Of a DNA stretch of 40,216 bases, positions 1 through 8,641 are shown one piece after another. The position numbers were made by a program, and so were the translations under genes. Position 1 is the first letter of the stretch. Every line of letters begins with the position of its first letter. The DNA is taken from the NCBI GenBank assembly GCA_015486845.1, contig WFQU01000182.1, positions 1-40,216 of the forward strand. Reading direction: 5' to 3'. The notes beneath the pieces are model-generated. The model was not told the DNA's origin. It searched no databases and worked only from the letters and a program-made list of their open reading frames with translations. The DNA is from Anaerolineae bacterium. GTDB taxonomy: Bacteria; Chloroflexota; Anaerolineae; JAADDB01.

Positions 1-2
1 GC

Positions 3-2051
3 ACTGTGCCGGACGTCGCCATACCCGACAGCATCGAATCGCCGGCTTTTGTGCAACGGGGTGCGGCGGAACCATTCCAGCCCGCGGCACGGGAAGACTT
101 GGAGGAAGCAGCGCCGCCCCCCGCTGCCGCCGAGAACGTAGCGCCGCCAGCCCCTCCCGGCGAGGCCGATATCGAATCGCCGGAACGACATGCCACCGAT
201 GAAGATAGAATGCACGAAGTGGCTATGCTTCCTTCCGGCGTGATGGTGATGTTTTACACCGCAGAACAATTACGACAAGCGTTGCCTAAGATTCAGGCAT
301 TGAGCTGTCAGTTCGCCGAACCGGCGCCCGGTAGCACTTCATTGCCCGTGATGCTGCCCAAAGAAAAAGACGCTGCTAAAGCAGCGTTAGATCGGTTAGC
401 TAATATCCATGGTATCAAGGAAATCTCACCCATTATCCTGCGCAAAACATTTAACGACGTCGCCTCTTTTTTAATAGGCGCCCCAACGGTTAGAGAATCG
501 TTGGGGCTGAACGGAGAAGGTGAGATTATCGGTGTCGCCGACACCGGCTTGGACAAAGGCCAGGTGAATGACCTGCATCCTGATTTCGATCAGCGGGTGA
601 TCCGCATTTCCAGTTGGCCAGTATCACCACTATACTCTTTCTGGATCACAAATTCCAATGGGGATGACGGGCCGGCCGATCTATATAACGGCCATGGCAC
701 CCACGTCGCCGCTTCGGCGATGGGCAACGGCGAGGCGGCCATTGCGGCAGATTTACCTTCCCCGCCGCGGGGCGTTGCGCCGGCCGCTAAGCTGTTTTTT
801 CAGGCGATACAACAAAAAGTGCAGTGGAACGACCAATATGTCACGAATTATCAAAACCAATACCATCATCAGCCGGCGAAGGTCGGTCTTTTTGGCTTAC
901 CGCCCGATATCGAGGCGTTGTTGGACAAAGCTTATGCGCACGGCGTTCGCATTCACAATAATAGCTGGGGCGGTGGTACTTTCGGTGCTTACGATGCGTA
1001 TAGCGAGGGGATCGACCGCTTTGTTTGGAAACACCGCGATTTCTTAGTGCTGGTGGCAGCCGGTAATTACGGCCGGGACCACAACGGCGACGGACAAATC
1101 GACAATAACAGCATCATGCCGCCGGGTACTGCCAAGAATGTGATTACGGTGGGTGCCGCGGAGAGCAAGCGCCCCGATGTGGGCATTCGCACCAGTTGGG
1201 GACGTGCCTGGCCTCACTATTTTGCTAACACGGTTTCTCGCGACGACCCTGTAGCCAACAATCCCGCCGAAGTCGCCGCGTTTTCCGGACGCGGGCCCAC
1301 GCGGGACGGACGCATTAAGCCGGACTTGATCGCTCCTGGCACAAACATTGTCTCGGCCCGCTCGCGGGCGCTGCCGGCCACGGCCGTGGGGTGGGGACGC
1401 TATCCGCCATTACCGAGTGCTTACATGGTAGACGGTGGTACCAGCATGGCCACGCCGATGGTCAGCGGCGCAGCCGCGTTAGTGCGGCAGTTTCTACGCC
1501 GTCGTTACGCACTGGAAAGCCCGCCGGCAGATTTGTTGAAAGCGCTGCTCATTCACAGCAGCCAGTATGAACAAGACCCGCTATCGCCAGGCGATGGGCC
1601 ATCCGATTACGCACAGGGATGGGGACATATAAACCTTGGCCAAGTTTTGCGGCCACAATTTCCCCGGCAAGTACATTGGCGCTTGAGCCGAGCCGGTTTG
1701 CAAACCGGCGCAGTAGCTCGCTACTACTTTCCGCTATACCTGGATACGGTACCGTTACAGGTTACGCTGGCGTGGAGCGATTACCCGGCCCGGGCGAATC
1801 AGCCACACACATTGGTCAACGATTTAGATTTGATCGTTATCTCCCCGACCGGCAAAAGCTATCACGGCAACATCTTTCAGCCACCTTATAGCCAACGCCA
1901 CGACCGCGTGAACAATGTCGAGCAAGTGTTCATCCAGCGGCCGCTGCCGGGGCGGTATATCATCGCCGTGAGGGCTTTCAACGTCATGATGGGGCCACAG
2001 CCGTTTGCACTGGTGTATTCCGGTGCCACGCGACCGCCGGCCGGGGTGTGA
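3..2051 (+). CDS. S8 family subtilisin-like serine protease, 5'-truncated
   Basis: Secreted or surface serine endopeptidase of the subtilase family. The catalytic triad is visible, numbering from the GTG at 6: Asp179 in GVADTGLD, His230 in NGHGTHVA and Ser480 in GGTSMATPM. The oxyanion-hole Asn is N354 in AAGNYG. A C-terminal beta-sandwich (about residues 560-675, with VTLAWSDYPA and LVNDLDLIV) resembles the domain that follows the catalytic domain in KP-43-type alkaline proteases. Residues 60-165 look like an inhibitor-type propeptide and 20-60 are Pro/Ala-rich. The frame is open to the window edge and neither a ribosome site nor a signal peptide precedes the GTG at 6, so the true start, probably with a secretion signal, lies outside. 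The substrate is unknown. Confidence 0.9.
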   Translation, partial: TVPDVAIPDSIESPAFVQRGAAEPFQPAAREDLEEAAPPPAAAENVAPPAPPGEADIESPERHATDEDRMHEVAMLPSGVMVMFYTAEQLRQALPKIQALSCQFAEPAPGSTSLPVMLPKEKDAAKAALDRLANIHGIKEISPIILRKTFNDVASFLIGAPTVRESLGLNGEGEIIGVADTGLDKGQVNDLHPDFDQRVIRISSWPVSPLYSFWITNSNGDDGPADLYNGHGTHVAASAMGNGEAAIAADLPSPPRGVAPAAKLFFQAIQQKVQWNDQYVTNYQNQYHHQPAKVGLFGLPPDIEALLDKAYAHGVRIHNNSWGGGTFGAYDAYSEGIDRFVWKHRDFLVLVAAGNYGRDHNGDGQIDNNSIMPPGTAKNVITVGAAESKRPDVGIRTSWGRAWPHYFANTVSRDDPVANNPAEVAAFSGRGPTRDGRIKPDLIAPGTNIVSARSRALPATAVGWGRYPPLPSAYMVDGGTSMATPMVSGAAALVRQFLRRRYALESPPADLLKALLIHSSQYEQDPLSPGDGPSDYAQGWGHINLGQVLRPQFPRQVHWRLSRAGLQTGAVARYYFPLYLDTVPLQVTLAWSDYPARANQPHTLVNDLDLIVISPTGKSYHGNIFQPPYSQRHDRVNNVEQVFIQRPLPGRYIIAVRAFNVMMGPQPFALVYSGATRPPAGV

Positions 2052-2107
2052 GGATGTTTGCCGGCAACAATCACAAATTACCAGTCATACAGACACGACG
2101 CTCTGGC

Positions 2108-2136
2108 TTGTCCTGAACGCCGATTTATGATATGAA
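2108..2136 (+). promoter_or_regulatory. Putative sigma-70 promoter of the DUF4013 gene
   Basis: TTGTCC at 2108-2113 and TATGAA at 2131-2136 are separated by 17 bases, and TG at 2128-2129 makes an extended -10 box. It lies about 35 bases before the ribosome site of the gene at 2173. Each hexamer matches the consensus at four of six positions. Confidence 0.4.
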
Positions 2137-2172
2137 ATGCTTTGTCACAGCACGAATTGAAAAGGAGGAATC

Positions 2173-2976
2173 ATGGATTACGGACGCTCATTGACTTTCA
2201 TGTTTGAGGACCCAAATTGGATCGGGAAAATGCTCATCGGTGCACTACTTATTTTATTAGGGACCATCTTACTGCCTGTTTTGCTGATCGGCCTTGTATT
2301 ATTCTTGCCGCTCAGTGGTTATATGCTCAAGCTCGTGCGCCAAATAATGAATGGCGGAGGAGACGCTTTGCCGGAATGGGACAACTTCGGCGATCTGTTG
2401 GCGGAAGGTTTCAAATTAGCAGCGGCATGGTTTATTTATGGTATTCCCCTTCTTATTTTGGAAATACCATTACTGCTCAGCACACTCTTTACGAATGGCA
2501 ATCACGACGTATCCGTTTTTGGTGCCTTTGTTAGCAGCAGTTGTGGCTGTCTGGTCTTCATTTACAGCATCCTGTTGGCTTTGGTAGCCCCGATTATTCT
2601 CATTTTGCTGGCCAAAGAGAACCGTTTCGGCGCTGCTTTCGACTTCAACGCCATTTGGGACATCCTCAAAAGCCATCTGGGCGAAATAGTGATCATAGTA
2701 GTTATCGATCTTATTGCTGGGCTAGTGGCCGGTATCGTGGGGTCAATCCTGCTTCTCATAGGTCTCTTCTTCACCAGCTTTTGGGTGATACTGGTGGAAG
2801 CACATTTAGCCGGCCAATTAGGACGGCTGGCTTTTGCGCCGGCGGCAGCTTTGCCGGGGGAAGGGCAACCGTCCACTGCACCGCCGGCACCGCCCGCCGA
2901 GAAATTGCCCGGGGCCGAGCAACCGCCTGCTCCCGAACCACCGGAACCGCCCCGGCCGCCATCGGAAGACGCCTGA
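2173..2976 (+). CDS. DUF4013 domain-containing membrane protein
   Basis: Integral membrane protein of unknown biochemical role. The N-terminus has the order typical of DUF4013: an aromatic start followed by FEDPNWIGKMLIGALLIL, then a GYMLKLVRQ segment, then LPEWDNFGDLLAEGFKLA. Hydrophobic stretches suggest five or six membrane segments (about 17-45, 75-100, 115-145, 165-200). The last 50 residues are a Pro/Ala/Glu-rich tail, probably cytoplasmic and disordered. The ribosome site AAGGAGG at 2162-2168 lies four bases before the ATG, so the start is well fixed. It appears to be a single-gene unit: the tRNA promoter begins 31 bases after the stop. The family assignment rests on remembered motif order, not on a search. 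Confidence 0.8.
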   Translation: MDYGRSLTFMFEDPNWIGKMLIGALLILLGTILLPVLLIGLVLFLPLSGYMLKLVRQIMNGGGDALPEWDNFGDLLAEGFKLAAAWFIYGIPLLILEIPLLLSTLFTNGNHDVSVFGAFVSSSCGCLVFIYSILLALVAPIILILLAKENRFGAAFDFNAIWDILKSHLGEIVIIVVIDLIAGLVAGIVGSILLLIGLFFTSFWVILVEAHLAGQLGRLAFAPAAALPGEGQPSTAPPAPPAEKLPGAEQPPAPEPPEPPRPPSEDA

Positions 2977-3007
2977 CCGCCGCGCTTGCACTCGCGGCAG
3001 AATCAGT

Positions 3008-3036
3008 TTGACAAAAGCCCCGAGCTTCTGTAGAAT
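3008..3036 (+). promoter_or_regulatory. Near-consensus sigma-70 promoter for tRNA-Ala
   Basis: A perfect TTGACA (3008-3013) and TAGAAT (3031-3036) are spaced by 17 bases. The first tRNA-Ala begins 13 bases downstream, giving a leader of about five bases. This is one of the two best promoters in the window. Confidence 0.8.
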
Positions 3037-3048
3037 AGTCTCGAGCTT

Positions 3049-3121
<73 letters not shown>

Positions 3122-3245
3122 CTTTCTGGGGAAAGTGGGAGCATGCCAACCTCAAGCCAAGCACAATTGCGTCGTCGACGAAGTGTGCGATCGTTATATT
3201 GGTGCGGCAATGTTTGCACGCCAGGAGAGAGCAGTGTATTCGTCT

Positions 3246-3318
3246 GGGGCTGTAGCTCAGTTGGGAGAGCGCCACAATGGCATTGTGGAAGTCAGGGGTT
3301 CGAGTCCCCTCAGCTCCA
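3246..3318 (+). tRNA. tRNA-Ala, anticodon GGC
   Basis: A 73-nt cloverleaf almost identical to the tRNA-Ala 124 bases upstream, with the same G3-U70 acceptor stem. It differs mainly in the anticodon arm: CCACA/TGTGG with loop ATGGCAT, anticodon GGC, reading GCC and GCU. No convincing promoter is visible in the spacer, so it is probably co-transcribed from the promoter at 3008. CCA is not encoded. The two genes look like a tandem duplication that diverged in the anticodon. Confidence 0.95.
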
Positions 3319-3329
3319 CTACTATAAGC

Positions 3330-3358
3330 AAACGGTGGGCAGTAAATATCCACCGTTT
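3330..3358 (+). terminator. Hairpin after the tRNA-Ala pair
   Basis: A 9-bp perfect stem AAACGGTGG/CCACCGTTT with an 11-base loop, 11 bases after the second tRNA. There is no immediate U-run, but pyrimidine-rich runs follow at 3410-3436. It is a plausible end of the tRNA transcript. The rest of the gap before 3512 holds no recognisable gene. Confidence 0.4.
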
Positions 3359-3511
3359 AGCCATCCATCAGAGCGTGTTCTAAGAGGGGAGCCTTTCTCG
3401 TGTGTGGGTTTCTCTTTTTTCTTTTTCGCGTTTTTTAGCACTACTGACACGGAAAATTGGTCGGGACCGTAGTGTCCGGCCCCCCAGCATAATGACATAG
3501 GAGCGTGTAAG

Positions 3512-4435
3512 ATGACCATGCGAGCTGATTGGATTTGGATGAACGGCAAAATCATCCCCTGGGATGACGCAAAGGTGCATGTTTTTGCCCATGCGTTGCA
3601 CTACGGGAGTTCTGTCTTCGAAGGTATCCGCGCTTATGATACACCCCACGGTGCCGCCGTATTTCGCCTGCCGGAACATGTCGACCGGCTGTTCAATAGT
3701 TGTAAAATTATGCGCATGCCGGTGCCTTACGGCAAAGAAGAAATCTCGGAGGCCATTCTGGAAACGATCCGGCGCAATGAACTGCCTTCTGCTTACATCA
3801 GGCCGCTGGTTTTCCGGGGTTACGAGACGCTTGGCGTCGACCCGCGTGCCTGTCCCGTGGAAGTGATCGTCGGCTCGGTCTTTTGGGGCACCTATTTAGG
3901 ACCGGAAGCGCTGGAGAACGGTGTCGATGTAGGCGTGAGCTCTTGGCGACGCTACGCACCGGACACCGCTTCTTCCTTAGCTAAAATAGGCGGACAATAC
4001 GTGAATTCTGGGTTCACCGCGATGGAAGCCCACGACAAAGGATACAAAGAGGATATTGTGCTGGACGTTTACGGTTATGTCGCAGAAGGTAGCGGCGAGA
4101 ACGTCTACATGGTAAAAGATGGGACCTTGATTACGCCGCCTTTGCACAATTCTATTTTGCGTGGCATCACGCGTGATTCGGTGATGGTGTTAGCTAAAGA
4201 ATTGGGCTACGAAGTGCGCGAAGAAACCATGACTCGCGATATGCTTTATTTGGCCGACGAACTGTTTTTCTGCGGGACGGCGGCAGAACTAACGCCCATT
4301 CGCACCGTGGACGGCATCACCATTGGCGCCGGCAAACGAGGCCCTATAACTAAAGCAATCCAGGAACGGTTTTTCGCTATTGTTCACGGCCAAGCCGAAG
4401 ACGTCTACGGCTGGTTGACTTTCGCAAACAAATGA
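3512..4435 (+). CDS. ilvE: Branched-chain amino acid aminotransferase
   Basis: PLP-dependent class IV (fold type IV) transaminase. It interconverts leucine, isoleucine and valine with their 2-oxo acids using glutamate/2-oxoglutarate, the last step of branched-chain synthesis, in the cytosol. The 307-residue length is typical. Visible marks are HYGSSVFEGIRAY near residues 30-42, the PLP lysine K158 in SLAKIGGQY, the AEGSGENVY loop at 191-199, and FCGTAAELTPIR for phosphate binding. The order closely follows that of E. coli IlvE. An AGGAG at 3499-3503 sits eight bases before the ATG. It is followed after 21 bases by a cupin gene, with a shared terminator at 4828. No T-box or leader peptide for branched-chain control is evident. 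Confidence 0.95.
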   Translation: MTMRADWIWMNGKIIPWDDAKVHVFAHALHYGSSVFEGIRAYDTPHGAAVFRLPEHVDRLFNSCKIMRMPVPYGKEEISEAILETIRRNELPSAYIRPLVFRGYETLGVDPRACPVEVIVGSVFWGTYLGPEALENGVDVGVSSWRRYAPDTASSLAKIGGQYVNSGFTAMEAHDKGYKEDIVLDVYGYVAEGSGENVYMVKDGTLITPPLHNSILRGITRDSVMVLAKELGYEVREETMTRDMLYLADELFFCGTAAELTPIRTVDGITIGAGKRGPITKAIQERFFAIVHGQAEDVYGWLTFANK

Positions 4436-4456
4436 GGTAAAACGAGGAGTAGGGAA

Positions 4457-4792
4457 ATGGGCGCACAAGCAAAGATCATCAATCGGTCAAGCGTGGCAGC
4501 AGTAACAGTATTACCCGGCGTAGTGCGCCGCACATTAGGCAGCACGGACAAGCTCATGGTAGTAGAATTTCACGTGGCGGCTGGAGCCGTGGTGCCCGAA
4601 CATAATCATCCGCATGACCAGGCCGGGTATGTCGTTTCCGGCGAGATGGTCATGACGATCAACGGCAAGGAGGCATTGTGTCGCGCCGGTGACAGCTATC
4701 AGATTCCTGGTGGTGTCTTCCACGGCGTGCGCACGCTTAGTGACACCGTGATCATAGACGTTTTTTCGCCCCCTCGGGAGGAATATGCTTAG
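4457..4792 (+). CDS. Small single-domain cupin protein
   Basis: A 111-residue beta-barrel cupin. The metal-binding motif 1 is visible as PEHNHPHDQAGYVVSGE (two His, a further His and Glu in the usual spacing). Motif 2 lies around residues 75-90 as AGDSYQIPGGVFHGV. Such stand-alone cupins may be enzymes, sugar or metabolite binders, or regulators, so the function cannot be given. Ribosome site GAGGAG lies at about 4444-4449. It is probably the second gene of a two-gene unit with ilvE. Confidence 0.85.
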   Translation: MGAQAKIINRSSVAAVTVLPGVVRRTLGSTDKLMVVEFHVAAGAVVPEHNHPHDQAGYVVSGEMVMTINGKEALCRAGDSYQIPGGVFHGVRTLSDTVIIDVFSPPREEYA

Positions 4793-4827
4793 AGCGCTTT
4801 CTGTATGACATTGAGTCAGACCGGGTT

Positions 4828-4858
4828 AAGGCGAGGGGTGAACTCCCTCGCCTTTTTT
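4828..4858 (+). terminator. Rho-independent terminator of ilvE-cupin unit
   Basis: A perfect 10-bp stem AAGGCGAGGG/CCCTCGCCTT with a 7-base loop, followed by six T. It lies 35 bases after the cupin stop. Confidence 0.9.
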
Positions 4859-4892
4859 AATAGCGATCGGTAACTGCTCAGCACTGATTGAA

Positions 4893-4958
4893 TAGGGCGC
4901 AGATAAATCGACAACAATCAGTGTTTATCTACGCCATCTGCGTCCTGTTATCGGGAAA
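4893..4958. repeat. Family-4 repeat, partial copy A
   Basis: Contains GCAGATAAA, then TTTATCTACGCCATCTGCGTCC, which is nearly identical to 18659-18681. It is the most diverged and shortened of four copies of this family (others at 18183, 18599 and 34995). It lies in the leader of leuS. Confidence 0.65.
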
Positions 4959-5043
4959 CTAAGTAGTCACGGTGAGCGTGAATAATTCAGTGAGCCCGGG
5001 AGACCTAATCCCCCGGAGAATATCCGATGAGGAGCCAGAAATT

Positions 5044-7785
5044 ATGCGTATTGCTTATAATCCACAAGAAATTGAGAAGAAATGGCAACGAATCTGGAAT
5101 GAGCGCGGTTTGTATCGCAGCATCATCGATGAATCCAAGCAGAAGTTTTACTATCTGACAATGTTACCATACCCTTCCGGCGATCTACACATCGGGCACT
5201 GGTATGCCGTAACCCCTTCCGATGCGCAAGCACGTTTTTATCGCATGCAGGGCTACAATGTGCTTTTCCCCATGGGGTTCGATGCTTTTGGTCTGCCGGC
5301 GGAAAACGCGGCTATTCGCCGTGGCATTCACCCTTCCATCTGGACGCACAAAAACATCGATAACATGCGCCGCCAACTTCGCTCCATGGGTGCCATGTTC
5401 GATTGGGAACGGGAGATGGTCAGTTGCGAGCCGGAATATTACAAATGGAATCAGTGGTTCTTCCTCAAGATGTACGAAAAAGGGCTGGCTTATCGCAAAA
5501 AGGCGGCCGTCGATTTTTGTCCCAGTTGCAATACCACGCTAGCCCGGGAGCAAGTCATGGGCCCGGAGCGGGTCTGCGAGCGCTGTGGCACACCGGTCAT
5601 CAAGAAAGAATTGGAACAGTGGTTTTTCCGCATCACGGACTATGCCGATGAACTGCTCGATTTTTCCGGCCTGGAATGGCCGGAGCGGGTAAAAACGCTG
5701 CAGCGCAATTGGATCGGCCGCAGTGAAGGCGCCGAAGTGGTCTTTAAGAGCGAGCAAGGAGATCCTTTGGTGGTTTTCACCACCCGGCCGGACACGCTGT
5801 GGGGTGCCACGTTCATGGTTATGGCGCCAGAACACCCGCTGGTGGAAAAGTTGACCACTGCAGCGCAAAAAGAGGCGGTCCAGCGCTATGTCCGGAACGC
5901 CCAGCGCATGGCAGATATCGAACGGGAGTCCGCCGAGCGCGAGAAAACCGGCGTTTTCAGCGGCGCTTACGCCATCAACCCGGTCAACCACGAACGCATC
6001 CCTATTTGGGTCGCCGATTACGTGCTGATGACTTACGGAACCGGCGCGATCATGGCAGTGCCGGCCCACGATGAACGGGACTTTGCTTTCGCGACCCAAT
6101 ACGATTTGCCCATTCGTGTGGTCATTGCGCCAACGGATTGGGACGGACAGCCGCTATCGGAAGCGTACAGCGGCGAAGGCGTAATGATCAACTCTGGCGT
6201 TCTGGATGGCACGCCTACGCCGGCCGGCATCAAGAAAGTGGTGGCCTGGCTGGAAGAGAACGGCTTGGGTAAGCGCGCTGTCAATTACCGATTACACGAT
6301 TGGCTCATCAGCCGGCAGCGCTATTGGGGCACGCCGATCCCCATGATACATTGTCCGCATTGCGGCATCGTGCCGGTGCCAGAAGACCAGTTGCCGGTGG
6401 AACTACCCACTGACGTGACCTTCCGGGCGACCGGCGAGAACCCATTGACATACCACGAGGATTTCTTGCACGTGAAATGCCCGATTTGCGGCGGCGATGC
6501 GCGCCGGGAGACCGATACTATGGACACATTCATGGATTCCTCCTGGTACCACTATCGCTATTTGAGCCCTCATTACGACAAAGCGCCGTGGGATCCTGAA
6601 GAAGGCGCGTACTGGCTGCCGGTGGATCAGTACACCGGCGGCATTGAGCACGCCACCATGCATTTGCTCTACACCCGCTTTTTCACCAAAGCGCTGCGTG
6701 ATTTGGGAATTGTCAATTTCGACGAGCCGATGCTGCGGCTGTTCAACCAGGGCACTATTTTGGGCGAACCGCAGGACGGCGATTTCGTAGCTGTAAAAGG
6801 GCATTGGCAGGAAGACGCTTTCATGGCCGAGACCATTGATGTTCTTGTTCGACCAGAAAATGGCCGCTTGCAGCGTGAAACGCTACCTGTTTGTTTAGTC
6901 AATGAGGACACGGTGCGCGGCGAAGTTTGGCATCGCGATGAAGGCGGCATCAAAGTGCGGCTCTTAACGGGAGAAAACGAACGCATCGTTGTTGTCAACG
7001 CCAAGCATGCCACGATTCAAGTCGATGGTAAGACAGTCCGACTCATGGATATCAACATGCACCTGGAAGTGGAGAAAATGTCCAAGAGCAAAGGCAACGT
7101 AGTCGCCCCGGATATCTTAGTCGCCCAATATGGCGCCGACACGGTACGCGCTTATTTGATGTTCGCGTTCGACTGGGGTAGCGGCGGCCCGTGGAATTCT
7201 CGCGGCATCGAGGGCACGCATCGCTGGCTGAACCGGGTTTGGGCGATCATCATGGATGATACGCCGGTGGTCGGCGGTCGAGCCGACCCAGCGCTGGTGC
7301 GGCAGTTACGCCGCAAAACCCACCAGACGATTCGCAAAGTGACCCATGACGTGGAAGCATTCGCATTCAATACAGCTATCGCTGCTTTAATGGAACTGAC
7401 CAACCTGATGAAGAAATTGCAGGCTACGCCGGTGCGCGGTACGCCGGCTTGGACGGAAGCGGTGGAACGCATGATCTTGATGATGGCACCTTTCACGCCG
7501 CACATTGCCGAGGAAATGTGGCAGCAGACCGGCCACGCGTTCAGCGTGCACACGCAGGCCTGGCCAGCCTGGGACGAAGAAGCGGTCAAAGAAGAAATCA
7601 TGACGTTAGTCGTACAAGTCAACGGCAAGCTTCGCGATAAGATCAAAGTGCCGGTGGGCATCGACGCCGAAAAAGCTAAGGCGTTAGCGCTACAAAGCGA
7701 GGCCGTGCAACGCCATATCAGCGGCAAAACGATCCGCAAAATCATTTTCGCCGCCAATAAATTGGTGAACATTGTAGCTCAATAA
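5044..7785 (+). CDS. leuS: Leucyl-tRNA synthetase
   Basis: Class I aminoacyl-tRNA synthetase that charges tRNA-Leu. I place the start at the ATG at 5044 (MRIAYNPQEIEKKWQ), the family's usual beginning, with GAGGAG at 5029-5034 nine bases upstream. An in-frame GTG at 4972 would add 24 atypical residues. Numbering from 5044 (913 residues): HIGH at 49-52, a zinc ribbon CPSC...CERC near 155-180, the CP1 editing domain at about 220-410, a second zinc site CPHC...CPIC at 430-485, and KMSKS at 678-682. The C-terminal anticodon-binding domain ends with the VQVNGKLRDKI element. The segment between LFNQGTIL and KMSKS is about 107 residues, longer than in E. coli, so the leucine-specific insertion is enlarged. 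It is probably transcribed alone. Confidence 0.97.
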   Translation: MRIAYNPQEIEKKWQRIWNERGLYRSIIDESKQKFYYLTMLPYPSGDLHIGHWYAVTPSDAQARFYRMQGYNVLFPMGFDAFGLPAENAAIRRGIHPSIWTHKNIDNMRRQLRSMGAMFDWEREMVSCEPEYYKWNQWFFLKMYEKGLAYRKKAAVDFCPSCNTTLAREQVMGPERVCERCGTPVIKKELEQWFFRITDYADELLDFSGLEWPERVKTLQRNWIGRSEGAEVVFKSEQGDPLVVFTTRPDTLWGATFMVMAPEHPLVEKLTTAAQKEAVQRYVRNAQRMADIERESAEREKTGVFSGAYAINPVNHERIPIWVADYVLMTYGTGAIMAVPAHDERDFAFATQYDLPIRVVIAPTDWDGQPLSEAYSGEGVMINSGVLDGTPTPAGIKKVVAWLEENGLGKRAVNYRLHDWLISRQRYWGTPIPMIHCPHCGIVPVPEDQLPVELPTDVTFRATGENPLTYHEDFLHVKCPICGGDARRETDTMDTFMDSSWYHYRYLSPHYDKAPWDPEEGAYWLPVDQYTGGIEHATMHLLYTRFFTKALRDLGIVNFDEPMLRLFNQGTILGEPQDGDFVAVKGHWQEDAFMAETIDVLVRPENGRLQRETLPVCLVNEDTVRGEVWHRDEGGIKVRLLTGENERIVVVNAKHATIQVDGKTVRLMDINMHLEVEKMSKSKGNVVAPDILVAQYGADTVRAYLMFAFDWGSGGPWNSRGIEGTHRWLNRVWAIIMDDTPVVGGRADPALVRQLRRKTHQTIRKVTHDVEAFAFNTAIAALMELTNLMKKLQATPVRGTPAWTEAVERMILMMAPFTPHIAEEMWQQTGHAFSVHTQAWPAWDEEAVKEEIMTLVVQVNGKLRDKIKVPVGIDAEKAKALALQSEAVQRHISGKTIRKIIFAANKLVNIVAQ

Positions 7786-7799
7786 TCGTCTAACTAAAT

Positions 7800-7837
7800 A
7801 GAAGTTCAACTTCTCAAAGAAGTTGAACTTCTTCTTT
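7800..7837 (+). terminator. leuS terminator, copy 1 of the 33-bp double palindrome
   Basis: A perfect 15-bp stem AGAAGTTCAACTTCT/AGAAGTTGAACTTCT with loop CAA, then TCTTTG, beginning 15 bases after the leuS stop. Each arm is itself near-palindromic. The same unit recurs at 15514 and 34874. Confidence 0.75.
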
Positions 7838-7921
7838 GATAGTTGCGTGCAGCGCATGCCGGCTGTTTGATGCCGGGTCTGCACTCGTGCGCTGCGTTGT
7901 TCACCCCGCTGTCAACAGGAA

Positions 7922-8632
7922 ATGAAACCCGGCAGGTTGGAAATGACTGCTGATGATGCAACAAACAAAGTTGACTTAGCTGCTGCCGCTTTGCCGCGTT
8001 GGCTGGCCGCGTTGAGCCGGTTCGTGCGGCTATGGTTACGCTTGCTCTGTGCACTCGATGTCCGCGGGGAAGAAAATGCGACGCTGCAGCCGCCGTACAT
8101 CCTCGTTACCAATCACCTTTCCTGGCTGGACGTGGTCATCATGTTCGCTCTATTGCACCACAAAACGGCTATTTTCACGGCCGAGAAATGGCAGAATCAT
8201 CCGCTCATGCGGCCTTTATTCCGACGTTTGGGCCATGCGATTTTCGTGCAGCGAGGGGAAATCGACCGGCGGGCGTTGCAGGCGGCTTTGGATTGGCTGC
8301 AGCAAGGCGGTGCGCTCGGCATCGCGCCGGAAGGCACCCGCTCGCCGGCACACGCTTTGCAGGCAGGCAAAGAGGGAACAGCTTATTTGGCACGTCGCGC
8401 CGGAGTGCCAATTCTGCCCGTTGCCGGCTGGGGACAGGAAAAAGCGGTCGCAGCGTGGCGGCATGGACGCCGACCGGCCATTCACGTGCGCTACGGGACG
8501 CCATTCCGGCTCCCAGAGCCGGTGACAAAACAGCGGGCAGCGCAACTACAAGAGGATACAGAGATGATCATGCTGCACTTAGCCGCGTTGTTGCCACCCG
8601 CTTACCAGGGCGTTTACGGCGGGAAAGCGTAA
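7922..8632 (+). CDS. plsC: 1-acyl-sn-glycerol-3-phosphate acyltransferase family protein
   Basis: PlsC-type acyltransferase, which transfers a second acyl chain to lysophosphatidate to form phosphatidate at the membrane. The HX4D motif is in NHLSWLDVV (about residues 61-69), the glycerol-phosphate block is around FVQRGEIDRRAL, and EGTRSP follows near 137. The length of 236 residues is usual. The start is not certain: the ATG at 7922 has AGGA only one base upstream, and an in-frame ATG at 7943 would remove seven residues. It converges with the GH57 gene, with nine bases between the stops. A role with PlsY (23078) in glycerolipid synthesis is likely, but related enzymes acylate ornithine lipids or other acceptors. 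Confidence 0.88.
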   Translation: MKPGRLEMTADDATNKVDLAAAALPRWLAALSRFVRLWLRLLCALDVRGEENATLQPPYILVTNHLSWLDVVIMFALLHHKTAIFTAEKWQNHPLMRPLFRRLGHAIFVQRGEIDRRALQAALDWLQQGGALGIAPEGTRSPAHALQAGKEGTAYLARRAGVPILPVAGWGQEKAVAAWRHGRRPAIHVRYGTPFRLPEPVTKQRAAQLQEDTEMIMLHLAALLPPAYQGVYGGKA

Positions 8633-8641
8633 TTGCAAGCC

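Noticed and set aside
3181-3245. Separate promoter for the second tRNA-Ala (TTGCAC with TATTCG, or TATATT at 3195)
   Set aside because: The first would start transcription inside the tRNA; the second has no -35 at an acceptable distance.
3359-3511. T-box or branched-chain attenuator before ilvE
   Set aside because: No T-box core (TGGNACCGCG-type), no leader peptide rich in Leu, Ile or Val codons, and no terminator directly before the start.
4972-5043. GTG start adding 24 residues to leucyl-tRNA synthetase
   Set aside because: The added residues do not fit the family; the ATG at 5044 has a GAGGAG at the right distance and the typical N-terminus.
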